DNA of 64,000 bases, taken from assembly GCF_023101085.1 (NCBI RefSeq), contig NZ_CP064703.1, positions 248,001-312,000 of the forward strand, written 5' to 3'. Of the stretch, positions 52,212-59,882 are shown one piece after another. The DNA is from Bradyrhizobium sp. 170 (GTDB lineage: Bacteria; Pseudomonadota; Alphaproteobacteria; Rhizobiales; Xanthobacteraceae). The translations under genes and the position numbers were made by a program. Every line of letters starts with the position of its first letter. Position 1 is the first letter of the stretch. A model generated the notes under the pieces. The model was given only the letters and a program-made list of their open reading frames with translations. It ran no database searches and was not told the DNA's origin.

Positions 52212-53681
52212 TCACTGCACCCCGTAATCGGCGAATTCCTTGACGATATTGGGGTCCATCGCCTTCGCATTGTTAATATCCAGGTCGCCTTCGGAAATCG
52301 AGCCGTTGCGTTTCTTGGCAAGGCCCCGACCATACAGCGACGACGTCAATCTCGGGTTGATCTTGAGAGCGGCATCGAAATCAGCAATTGCATTCTTGTT
52401 CTGGCCGCTCTTCAGGTTGACGAGGCCGCGGCTGTCGAGCGCGTCGACGAAATTCGGTCGCAGCCGCAACGCCTCGTTGCAATCCTTCAGGGCCGCCTGC
52501 AGGTCGCCGATCACCGTGCGCGCCCAGCAGCGGTTGTTGAAGGCTTCCACATCCTTCGGGTTCAGCCGCAGCGAATTGTTGAAGTCCTTGATGGCGAGTT
52601 CGTAGGCGCCTTTGCTCGCATAGACCTGCCCGCGCCGGTACAGCGCGGCCGCATCGTCCGGATTGTCGTTGAGCTTGGTGGTCAGGCTCTTGATGGTCGG
52701 GTCGTCGGCTAGCGCGATCACGGTCGGGCTGGGACTCTCGACCGGCTTGGCCGGTGGCGGGGGCGGAGGAATCGCGCCTTCAACCGGTTTCGCTGGCGCC
52801 GGAGGAGGCGGCGGTGCCGGCGCAGCCACCGGTGGGGGTGCAGGAGGCGCAGGCGCGGGAGCAGCAGGTGGCGCCGCAGGCGCCGTGGCCACCGGAGTCG
52901 ACGGCGGGCTCGCCGGCCGCGGGCCTGAGCCGCTGGGGATGAAGGAGAAATCCTCGGCGAGCGACGACGAAATCCACGGCACCTGTTCCTGGCGCGAGGC
53001 GCGGGTCACGCCGACGCGGGTGCGATTCAGCGTTTCTTCCGCCATCAAATCGGGGGTGCGGATTTCCTTCAGCAGCTCTTTCACAAAGAGGCTGCGGTCG
53101 CTGCCATTGTCGGAAACGACGGACGAGAGCGCGGCCGAATACATCACCAGTGTGCCGTTCGGCGCAATCACCGGCGCAAGGCCGGCGGAAAAGCTGCGGA
53201 ACCGGCGCTCGAACGGATTGCGCCTGGAGGCATCGATCAGCGCGATCTTGACGCCGGCGCCGCGGCTGTTGATCTCCCCCAGCACGGTTTCGAGGCTGAA
53301 ACCGTCGCGGCGGACGTCCGGCTCGGTCCAGATCTGGGCATCGACGGGGATCATGTAGCTCTGGCGGCTCGATTGCACGCCAAAGCCGGAAAAGAATATC
53401 AGCGCGACGGAGCCCGGCTTGATCTTGCCATACAGGCGCTCGAAGGCGCGGCGCATCTGCTCGCCGGTCAGGTTCTCGCCGATATCGACATTGAAACCGT
53501 CGCGCTTGAGCTCTTCGGCAATGTCGCGCGCATCGTTGATCGGCTCCTTCAGCGGCGCCTCGGCGTCCGGATATTTCGCGTTGCCGATGACCAGCGCATA
53601 GCGCTCACCGGCTGCGAACGACGGGGCTACCGACGCAACTGAAAAAAACAATGTGAGGAGCAATGCGAGGCGGATTTTCAT
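52212..53681 (-). CDS. Exported pseudocaspase with proline-rich linker and TPR repeats
   Basis: A 489-residue protein from the ATG at 53681, which starts a clear signal peptide (MKIRLALLLTLFFSVASVAP, cleavage near FAAG); a GTG seven codons upstream (53702) is the alternative. The caspase-like domain (about 27-245) opens RYALVIGNAKYPDAEAPLKE. The active-site blocks are LIFFSGFGVQS, with Phe100 in place of the catalytic His, and ALIDASRRNPFERRF, with Ser152 in place of Cys. A Pro/Ala-rich linker (about 250-325) leads to four TPR-like units (about 340-480). It is probably a periplasmic scaffold. The protein at 32879-33718 shows the same two substitutions. Confidence 0.9.
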   Translation of the reverse strand: MKIRLALLLTLFFSVASVAPSFAAGERYALVIGNAKYPDAEAPLKEPINDARDIAEELKRDGFNVDIGENLTGEQMRRAFERLYGKIKPGSVALIFFSGFGVQSSRQSYMIPVDAQIWTEPDVRRDGFSLETVLGEINSRGAGVKIALIDASRRNPFERRFRSFSAGLAPVIAPNGTLVMYSAALSSVVSDNGSDRSLFVKELLKEIRTPDLMAEETLNRTRVGVTRASRQEQVPWISSSLAEDFSFIPSGSGPRPASPPSTPVATAPAAPPAAPAPAPPAPPPVAAPAPPPPPAPAKPVEGAIPPPPPPAKPVESPSPTVIALADDPTIKSLTTKLNDNPDDAAALYRRGQVYASKGAYELAIKDFNNSLRLNPKDVEAFNNRCWARTVIGDLQAALKDCNEALRLRPNFVDALDSRGLVNLKSGQNKNAIADFDAALKINPRLTSSLYGRGLAKKRNGSISEGDLDINNAKAMDPNIVKEFADYGVQ

Positions 53682-53685
53682 AATG

Positions 53686-53712
53686 ACGGCAGTCCAGATC
53701 ACGGCAGTCCAG
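53686..53712. repeat. 12-bp direct repeat at the pseudocaspase-TPR start
   Basis: ACGGCAGTCCAG occurs at 53686-53697 and 53701-53712 (period 15). It covers the region just upstream of the ATG at 53681 and creates the alternative GTG at 53702. The rest of the 526-base gap 53682-54207 has only the palindromic element below. Confidence 0.75.
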
Positions 53713-53976
53713 CCAAAATAGCGCCGATGCCAGCTCGCGCCGCGGCGACCTTACTCTACGCTATCGGCATTATCAAACCGCGCCCGCAGTCCGTCAACCG
53801 CTTGCGATGTCGTCACTAATTGCGACAATTAACCGCGACAGGGCCGGAGTGGATGAAGGGAATAAAAGTCGTCCGTTGCGACAGAACCACAGCGTGCGAT
53901 CTGGCCCGTGCAAACGGTTCCCGATCAGGCCGACAACCCTTTTGCGCATATGCCCGGCTTCGTGTCCGACCTGATC

Positions 53977-54073
53977 GTCATACCCCGCGAAAGCGGGGTA
54001 TCCAGTACGCTGCGGCCTGTCGGTTCTATCGCTGCCGTCCGTAAATGCTGGGGTCACCACTTTCGCGGGTGGT
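53977..54073. repeat. Palindromic repeat remnant with a GNRA-capped hairpin
   Basis: GTCATACCCCGCGAAAGC starts the element. Its left part is a self-contained hairpin at 53981-54000: stem TACCCCGC/GCGGGGTA with loop GAAA, a GNRA tetraloop. The right end (CACTTTCGCGGGTGGTAATG) is only a decayed complement. It lies in an otherwise empty stretch before the metallo-beta-lactamase gene. Confidence 0.7.
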
Positions 54074-54207
54074 AATGTGATGCCTCTCACATAGCCTTCT
54101 GCATTGGCACGCGGCTGCCATTCGCCTCCGGTGTTTGACCTTTGCGGATGACAATGGCTTGTTGCCGGGATCGGCCAATCCAAACATCCAAGAAAAAAGT
54201 GACACCG

Positions 54208-55014
54208 ATGGGAAATGCCTACGAAATCTACGCGCTGCGCTATGCGACGATGTCGCCGCGCACCCCCCATTTGAATTTTCTGATCCCCGACCCGCACGAG
54301 ACCACGGCGCAGGATCTGGATTATTTCGTCTGGCTGATCCGAGGCGCCGGCCGCGACATCCTGGTCGACACCGGCTTCAATGCCGAAGAGGCGAAGGCGC
54401 GTTCGCGCAAGCTCACGCTCAATCCGGTCGACGCGCTGGCGAACTTTGGCGTCGCGGCCGACACGATTCGCGACGTAATCGTCACCCATTTGCATTACGA
54501 CCACGCCGGCAATCTCGATCGCTTCCCGAATGCGCGGTTTCATCTGCAGGACCGCGAGATGAGCTACGCGACCGGGCGCTGCATGTGCAACGGCATGCTG
54601 CGGCATCCGTTTTCGGTCGAGCACGTCACGACGATGGTGCGCCATGTCTATGGCGAGCGCGTCACCTTTCATTCCGGCGATGGCGAGATCGCGCCCGGCG
54701 TGACGGTGCATCGCGTCGGCGGCCATTCCGACGGGTTGCAGGTGGTGCGCGTGGAAACGGCGCGCGGGCCGGTGGTGCTGGCGTCGGACGCAGCGCATTA
54801 CTATGCCAACCTCCAGAAGCGCAGCCCGTTTCCGATCGTCTACAATGTCGGCGACATGGCGCAGGGCTGGGAGATCGTCGAGCGGCTGGCCGGCCATCCC
54901 GACCGTTTCATCCCCGGACACGATCCGATCGTCAGCGAGATCTATCCGCGCGCCAGCGACAAGGTCGATGCGTTTGCGCTGCACCTGGCGCCGTCGCGTT
55001 CGTTCGCGAAATAA
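54208..55014 (+). CDS. Metallo-beta-lactamase-fold hydrolase, lactonase (AHL-lactonase-like) type
   Basis: A 268-residue cytosolic hydrolase starting at ATG 54208. The zinc motif HxHxDH is intact (IVTHLHYDHAGNLDRFPNAR), preceded by DILVDTGFN, and further ligands are in GGHSDGLQVVRV, LASDAAHYY and FIPGHDPIV. The order and spacing resemble N-acyl-homoserine lactonases of the AiiA/AttM group, but the family also contains other lactone and ester hydrolases. It is followed by a beta-hydroxyacid dehydrogenase and a RidA protein at short spacing, so a role in catabolism is more likely than quorum quenching. Confidence 0.85.
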   Translation: MGNAYEIYALRYATMSPRTPHLNFLIPDPHETTAQDLDYFVWLIRGAGRDILVDTGFNAEEAKARSRKLTLNPVDALANFGVAADTIRDVIVTHLHYDHAGNLDRFPNARFHLQDREMSYATGRCMCNGMLRHPFSVEHVTTMVRHVYGERVTFHSGDGEIAPGVTVHRVGGHSDGLQVVRVETARGPVVLASDAAHYYANLQKRSPFPIVYNVGDMAQGWEIVERLAGHPDRFIPGHDPIVSEIYPRASDKVDAFALHLAPSRSFAK

Positions 55015-55026
55015 CGGGCGGTCGCG

Positions 55027-55911
55027 ATGCCGACGTACAAGACGATCGGTTTCATCGGCCTCGGCGTGATGGGCGAGCCGATCTGTCGCAATCTCGTGAA
55101 GAAGAGCGGCAGGCGCGTCCTTGCCTTTGATCGATCGCCGGAGCCATTGGCGCGGCTGCGTGCCGATGGTGCCGACGTCGCGGCCTCCATTGCCGACGTG
55201 ATCAAGCAAAGCGAGCTGCTGTTCCTGTGCCTGCCCAGCGCCAAACATGTTCGCGCGGTGTTCGAGGGCGATGGCATTCTCAAGAACGTCAGGAGCGGGC
55301 AGGTCATCGTCGATCTCGGTACCTCCGCGGTCAGCCAGACGCGTGATTTCGCAAAGCAGTTGCAGGCAAAGGGCGCTGCCTGGGCCGATGCGCCGATTGC
55401 GCGCACGCGTCAGGCGGCGCAGGACGGTACGCTCAGCGTCATGGTTGGCGCAACGCCGGCGCTTTACGCCGATATCGAACCATTGATCCGCTGCTTTGCG
55501 ACCGACGTCACCCATTGCGGCGAGGTCGGCGCGGGGCAGGTGACGAAGATCCTCAACAACATGGTGCTGTTCGAAACCGTCAACGCGCTCGCGGAGGCGG
55601 TTGCGGTGGCGAAGCATAATGGCGTCGATCCCAAGCTCCTGCTCGATACGCTTTCAAAGGGCTCGGCCGACAGTTTTGCGCTGCGCAATCACGGCATGAA
55701 GGCGATCGTGCCGGGTAATTTCCCGGAGCGCGCGTTCTCGACCGAATATGCGCTGAAGGATCTGTCCTATGCGCTGGAGCTGGCGGCCGATGCCGGATTA
55801 AGAATTCGCGGCGCGGAGCTGATCGGCACCGTGTTGCAGGAAGCCATCGATGCCGGTTCAGGGGAAAATTATTTTCCTGTGATCGCGAAGCATATTGATG
55901 GCCGCAACTGA
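55027..55911 (+). CDS. NAD(P)-dependent beta-hydroxyacid dehydrogenase (3-hydroxyisobutyrate type)
   Basis: A 294-residue dehydrogenase. The N-terminal Rossmann domain starts TIGFIGLGVMGEPICRNLV; the substrate motif is IVDLGTSAVSQTRDFA with APIARTRQAAQDGTLSVMVG; the catalytic Lys is in VGAGQVTKILNNMVLF. Family members oxidise 3-hydroxyisobutyrate, tartronate semialdehyde or related acids. It is 13 bases after the metallo-hydrolase and 25 bases before a RidA gene, forming a three-gene cassette. Confidence 0.87.
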   Translation: MPTYKTIGFIGLGVMGEPICRNLVKKSGRRVLAFDRSPEPLARLRADGADVAASIADVIKQSELLFLCLPSAKHVRAVFEGDGILKNVRSGQVIVDLGTSAVSQTRDFAKQLQAKGAAWADAPIARTRQAAQDGTLSVMVGATPALYADIEPLIRCFATDVTHCGEVGAGQVTKILNNMVLFETVNALAEAVAVAKHNGVDPKLLLDTLSKGSADSFALRNHGMKAIVPGNFPERAFSTEYALKDLSYALELAADAGLRIRGAELIGTVLQEAIDAGSGENYFPVIAKHIDGRN

Positions 55912-55935
55912 GTCTGGATTCAAACGGAGACAAAC

Positions 55936-56280
55936 ATGATCCATCGCTTTGCCGGGCTCACGCCCACCCGCAGCCGCGCCGTCGCTCACGACGATCTGGT
56001 TTTCACGGTGGCGGTCGCGCCCGATCCGGTCAGTTCCTCGATGTATGATCAGAGCGCAAAGGCGCTTGCTAGAATCGACGAAAGCCTCGCGCTGTGCGGC
56101 ACGGACAAGAGCAAGATCCTCTCGGCCATCGTCTATATCACTGACATCAAGCGCAAGGGCGAGATGAACCGGGCCTGGGACGAATGGGTCGATGCCAACA
56201 ATCCGCCGATGCGCGCCTGCATTGGCGTCGATCTCGAGCCGCCGCACATCGTGGAGATCGTGGTGACGGCAGTGAAGTGA
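55936..56280 (+). CDS. RidA/YjgF-family protein
   Basis: A 114-residue trimer-forming protein. Family residues are seen in YDQSAKALARIDESLALCGT, ILSAIVYITDIKRKGEMNRA and the conserved PPMRACIGVDLEPPHIVEIV, where the Arg normally binds carboxylates and the C-terminal Glu follows. It removes reactive enamine/imine intermediates or works as a specific deaminase. Together with the dehydrogenase it suggests an amino- or imino-acid step. Its stop is 5 bases from the convergent MarR stop. Confidence 0.88.
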   Translation: MIHRFAGLTPTRSRAVAHDDLVFTVAVAPDPVSSSMYDQSAKALARIDESLALCGTDKSKILSAIVYITDIKRKGEMNRAWDEWVDANNPPMRACIGVDLEPPHIVEIVVTAVK

Positions 56281-56285
56281 GCCGG

Positions 56286-56837
56286 TCAGTAGGCCTCTTT
56301 CGCATCGGCCTCTTCGCTGGTCTGCACCAGTTCGAGGCTCTCCTCGATCTTGCCGAGCAGCCGCGCGAAATCGCGCCGTTCCTGCGCGGAGAGGCATGAC
56401 AGGATTTCCTGCTCCTTGCGCAACAGGCGCGGGATCAGTTCTTCGTAAAGCGCTGCGCCCTTGCGTGTCAGGCGCAGGCGGAATTCGCGGCGGTCGTCCT
56501 CGTTCTCGACGCGCTCGACGATCTGCCGCTTCATCAATGCCGTGACGGCGCGGCTGATGGTGGATTTATGAGTGCGCGTGCACTGGGCGATATATTGCGC
56601 GCTGCAGGCATCGTGGCGGAAGCCGAGCGTCGCCAGCACGCGCCATTCCGGAATATCCAGCCCGTAGCGGGCCGCATACTCGACAGAGAGCGCGGAACTT
56701 ACTTCGGCGGCCAGCCGGTTCAGGCGGAACGGGACGAAGCCGAACAGGTCCAGCCTGGTCGTTCGCTTGGATGCGCCTTCTTCGCGCTGGCCGGCAGCCA
56801 CTTCGCCTGAGATCGCTTTTGGCAAGGATCGCCTCAA
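56286..56837 (-). CDS. MarR-family regulator of the aromatic cluster
   Basis: A 183-residue protein if read from TTG 56837; a GTG at 56801 with AGG upstream gives 171 residues and is equally possible. The winged helix (about 70-150) reads EWRVLATLGFRHDACSAQYI, then TRTHKSTISRAVTALMKRQI and the wing DDRREFRLRLTRKG. It is divergent from the flavin hydroxylase/hmgA operon, with an imperfect palindrome between them, so it is probably a repressor of that operon responding to an aromatic acid or CoA ester. The effector is inference. Confidence 0.85.
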   Translation of the reverse strand: MRRSLPKAISGEVAAGQREEGASKRTTRLDLFGFVPFRLNRLAAEVSSALSVEYAARYGLDIPEWRVLATLGFRHDACSAQYIAQCTRTHKSTISRAVTALMKRQIVERVENEDDRREFRLRLTRKGAALYEELIPRLLRKEQEILSCLSAQERRDFARLLGKIEESLELVQTSEEADAKEAY

Positions 56838-56873
56838 TTTGAGTTGACGCCGGAGCCGGCCCGGGGTTTAAGA

Positions 56874-56891
56874 TAGTTGCAGATGCGACTA
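56874..56891. promoter_or_regulatory. Candidate MarR operator
   Basis: TAGTTGC and GCGACTA (one mismatch) face each other around AGAT. Short TAGTTGC-type half-sites are common for MarR regulators of aromatic catabolism. It lies 37-54 bases upstream of the TTG start of the marR gene, in the 200-base divergent region. Confidence 0.5.
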
Positions 56892-56918
56892 ATTTAGCAG
56901 GGTCGCAGGCCGCTAGCC

Positions 56919-57021
56919 AGCGTTTTCGAGCGAAGTGGATACCGGTTCGCGACAAGAAAACGCGTCAAAACAGGAATCTAAGCTTATCGGCTCTGATTCA
57001 ATCAGAACCGGTAAGCTCTAG
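56919..57021. repeat. Palindromic repeat, AGCGTTTTCGAGCG family
   Basis: A 103-bp element. Its right half is a long hairpin, AGCTTATCGGCTCTGATT against AATCAGAACCGGTAAGCT, with two G-U-type mismatches. It ends 18 bases before the flavin hydroxylase ATG, so it will lie in that gene's leader or promoter. Confidence 0.85.
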
Positions 57022-57039
57022 TCACGGGGTTGAGCCCGC

Positions 57040-58653
57040 ATGGCGCAGACTAAAACCCAGTTCGGCTATCGCCGCCATCCCGATCAGGATCGGGCGGGCG
57101 CGAATATCACCGAACACGCTGTTGTCGTGGTCGGCGCTGGTCCCGTGGGGCTGTCGCTGGCGATCGACCTAGCGCAGCGCGGCCAGTCCGTCGTGCTGCT
57201 CGACGACACCGACCGGATCGGCGAGGGCTCGCGGGCGATCTGCTTCTCAAAACGCTCGCTCGAATTCTGGGACCGGCTCGGCATCGGCCAGCGCATGGTC
57301 GACAAGGGCGTGGTGTGGAGCGTCGGCAAGATTTTTCACGGCGAGCAGCAACTCTACCAGTTCAATCTGCTGCCCGAGCAGGGCCACAAGCGGCCGGCCT
57401 TCATCAACCTGCAGCAATTCTATGCAGAGGCCTATCTGGTCGATCGCGTCGGCGAGCTTCCCGCAATTGACCTGCGCTGGCGCAACAAGGTGACAGGGCT
57501 GGAGCCGCGCAACGATCAGGTCCTGCTGACGATCGAAACACCCGAAGGTCCCTACCAATTGAGCGCGCGCTTCGTTATCGCCTGCGACGGCGCGCGCTCG
57601 TCGCTGCGGCAGATGGTGGGCGCTGAATTTGCGGGGCAAGTGTTCGAGGACCAGTTTCTGATCGCCGATGTCAAGATGACGGCGGCGTTTCCGACCGAGC
57701 GCTGGTTCTGGTTCGATCCGCCGTTCCATGCCGGGCGCTCGGCGTTGCTGCACAAGCAGCCCGACGATATCTGGCGGATCGATTTGCAGCTCAGCCCGGA
57801 TGCCGATCCGGCGGTGGAGAAGCGTCCCGAGAACGTGCGGCCGCGCATTGCGCGCATGCTCGGGCATGACAAGTTCGATTTCGAGTGGATCTCACTCTAC
57901 AAATTCCAGTGCCGGCGGATGGACAGGTTCGTCCATGGCCGCGTGATCTTCGCCGGCGATGCCGCGCACCAGGTTTCGCCGTTCGGCGCCCGCGGCGCCA
58001 ATTCGGGCCTCGAAGACGCCGAGAATATTGCGTGGAAGCTCGATCGCGTGCTGCGGGGAACATCGCCAGAAACGCTGCTCGAGAGCTATCACATCGAACG
58101 CAGCGCTGCCGCCGACGAAAACATCCGCGAATCCACCCGCTCGACGGACTTCATGGCGCCGGTGACGGCGCAGGAGGCGCGGTTGCGCAAGGCGGTGCTG
58201 TCGCTCGCGAAGGAAACCGAATTCGGCAAGCGCATGGTCAATGGGGGACGGCTGTCGGTGCCGTCGGTCTACGAAACACCGCTCTCGACCGCCGATGGCG
58301 ACGCCTGGCGCGGCGGCCCGCGGCCCGGCGCGTCGATGCCGGATGCGTCGCTCGCCGCCGCAAACGGTGAGCCGATGTTCCTGACGGATGCCTTCATCAA
58401 GAGTGGAACGCGGTTCACACTGCTGGAGTTTGGCAATGGTGCGGTTGCGGAAGTACCGGAAGGGGTGGGCGTCATCCGCATTGGCGGCGATGGCGGCTTG
58501 ACCGATGCCGCGGGCCTTGCTGCGGCGCGTTACGATGCCGAGCCGGGCTCTGCCTATTTGCTGCGGCCTGATGGCTACGTCGCGGCGCGTTTCCGCAAGC
58601 CGTCACGATCGGCGGTCGATGCGGCGCTGTCGCGCGCGTCCGGCCTGAACTGA
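57040..58653 (+). CDS. FAD-dependent aromatic hydroxylase in the homogentisate cluster
   Basis: A 537-residue class A flavoprotein monooxygenase. FAD-binding motifs are GxGxxG (VVVVGAGPVGLSLAIDLAQR), the DG motif (VIACDGARSSLRQM) and the GD motif (VIFAGDAAHQVSPFGARGAN). The C-terminal thioredoxin-like tail (about 430-537) resembles MhpA/PheA-type hydroxylases. Immediately downstream are a 75-residue protein and the genes for homogentisate breakdown. A parallel exists in Pseudomonas putida U, where the flavoprotein MhaA works with a small coupling protein MhaB to make homogentisate from 3-hydroxyphenylacetate. The same function is plausible here but unproven. Confidence 0.87.
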   Translation: MAQTKTQFGYRRHPDQDRAGANITEHAVVVVGAGPVGLSLAIDLAQRGQSVVLLDDTDRIGEGSRAICFSKRSLEFWDRLGIGQRMVDKGVVWSVGKIFHGEQQLYQFNLLPEQGHKRPAFINLQQFYAEAYLVDRVGELPAIDLRWRNKVTGLEPRNDQVLLTIETPEGPYQLSARFVIACDGARSSLRQMVGAEFAGQVFEDQFLIADVKMTAAFPTERWFWFDPPFHAGRSALLHKQPDDIWRIDLQLSPDADPAVEKRPENVRPRIARMLGHDKFDFEWISLYKFQCRRMDRFVHGRVIFAGDAAHQVSPFGARGANSGLEDAENIAWKLDRVLRGTSPETLLESYHIERSAAADENIRESTRSTDFMAPVTAQEARLRKAVLSLAKETEFGKRMVNGGRLSVPSVYETPLSTADGDAWRGGPRPGASMPDASLAAANGEPMFLTDAFIKSGTRFTLLEFGNGAVAEVPEGVGVIRIGGDGGLTDAAGLAAARYDAEPGSAYLLRPDGYVAARFRKPSRSAVDAALSRASGLN

Positions 58654-58662
58654 GGTTTTGTC

Positions 58663-58890
58663 ATGGCGCTATCGACCGCTTCGAATTTTGCCAAGCCTGA
58701 CGACGCATTTCGCGCCGTCGTCGAGGCGCATCGCGGACTGAGCGAGGCGCAAAGCGCCGATCTCGACGCGGCGCTGGTTTTGGTGCTGGCCAACCACATC
58801 GGCGATATCGCCGTTCTGCACGAGGCCATCGCCCTTGCCAAGCGGCGGATGCTCGATGCGAGCCAGCAACAGCAACAACAGCAGCAATAA
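58663..58890 (+). CDS. Small DUF2783-like protein with a polyglutamine tail
   Basis: A 75-residue protein 9 bases after the flavin hydroxylase stop, so translated with it. The body (FAKPDDAFRAVVEAHRGLSE, AALVLVLANHIGDIAVLHEA) is a short helical bundle found downstream of such hydroxylases. The last eight residues are all Gln, from mixed CAG/CAA codons. Size and position resemble the coupling component of two-component flavin hydroxylases, which is inference. Confidence 0.82.
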   Translation: MALSTASNFAKPDDAFRAVVEAHRGLSEAQSADLDAALVLVLANHIGDIAVLHEAIALAKRRMLDASQQQQQQQQ

Positions 58891-58923
58891 TTCACGTCTC
58901 GAACGAAGTCAGGAATCGAATTG

Positions 58924-59880
58924 ATGGCCAAAGGTTTCGCGTCCACCACGGATCTCGCCGAGAAGAAAATCACCTTCTCCGAAATCGGCACCGACCTCTA
59001 CGCGTTCACCGCCGAGGGCGATCCGAACTCCGCCATCATCGTCGGCGACGACGGCTGCCTGGTGTTCGACGCGCAGTCGACACCGGCGATGGCGAATAAA
59101 GTGATCGAGCGCGTTCGCACCGTGACCGACAAGCCGATCAAATATGTCGTGCTGTCGCATTATCACGCCGTGCGCGTGCTGGGCGCTTCCGCCTACAAGG
59201 CGCAGGGCATCGTGGCCTCCGCGGAAACCCATCGGCTGATCGAGGAGCGCGGCCAGCAGGATTGGGATTCCGAGTATGGCCGCTTCCCGCGCCTGTTCCA
59301 GGATGCGCAGAGCATTCCCGGCCTGACCTGGCCGACGCTGACCTTCGAAGGCGAGATGTCGATCTACTTAGGAAAACGCGAGGTGCGGCTGATGCAGCTC
59401 GGTGCGGGGCATACCTCAGGCGATATCGTGGCCTGGGTGCCGGATGCGGAGGTGATGTTCTCCGGCGACCTCATTGAATATCACTCGGCCTGCTACTGCG
59501 GCGACGCGCATTTGCGGGAATGGCCGGCCACGCTGAATGAAATCCGCGCCTTTAACCCGAAAGCGATCGCGCCGGGCCGCGGCGATGCGCTGAAGGGTCT
59601 CTCGACCGGGCGCGACGCGATCGCGATGACGCGCGACTTCGTCACCTCACTTTATGGTGCGGCAGAAAGCTCGGTCGCCAGGGGCCGTACGCTGAAGGAG
59701 ACCATGGCCGCGACGCGCGAGGTGATGGACCCGAAATTCTCCGGCTTCGCCATTTACGAGCATTGCTTGCCGTTCAACGTCTCGCGCGCGTTCGACGAAG
59801 CTTCCGGGATCGACGATCCCGTGATCTGGACCGACAAGCGCGACCAGGAAATGTGGGCCGCCCTGCAAGGAGGAGGATGA
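58924..59880 (+). CDS. Metallo-beta-lactamase-fold protein with a degenerate metal motif
   Basis: A 318-residue protein (start ATG 58924; TTG at 58921 adds one residue). The fold is clear: [39 protein letters not shown] and [13 protein letters not shown]. The HxHxDH box instead reads [14 protein letters not shown]: the two His remain but Asp and the third His are Val and Arg. Later ligands (GHTSGD, FSGD, a later His) are present. One-metal or non-hydrolytic function is possible. Position between the hydroxylase unit and hmgA ties it to homogentisate breakdown. It ends in the AGGAGGATGA that also forms the hmgA ribosome site. Confidence 0.85.
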   Translation: MAKGFASTTDLAEKKITFSEIGTDLYAFTAEGDPNSAIIVGDDGCLVFDAQSTPAMANKVIERVRTVTDKPIKYVVLSHYHAVRVLGASAYKAQGIVASAETHRLIEERGQQDWDSEYGRFPRLFQDAQSIPGLTWPTLTFEGEMSIYLGKREVRLMQLGAGHTSGDIVAWVPDAEVMFSGDLIEYHSACYCGDAHLREWPATLNEIRAFNPKAIAPGRGDALKGLSTGRDAIAMTRDFVTSLYGAAESSVARGRTLKETMAATREVMDPKFSGFAIYEHCLPFNVSRAFDEASGIDDPVIWTDKRDQEMWAALQGGG

Positions 59881-59882
59881 CC

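Noticed and set aside
54208..55014. A quorum-quenching role for the lactonase-like hydrolase
   Set aside because: Motifs fit the broader lactonase family, and the neighbours are metabolic; no LuxI/LuxR pair is in the window.
53794..55617. A 607-codon open frame on the minus strand
   Set aside because: It is antisense to the metallo-hydrolase and dehydrogenase genes, has an Arg/His/Asp-rich composition typical of high-GC reverse frames, and lacks a ribosome site.
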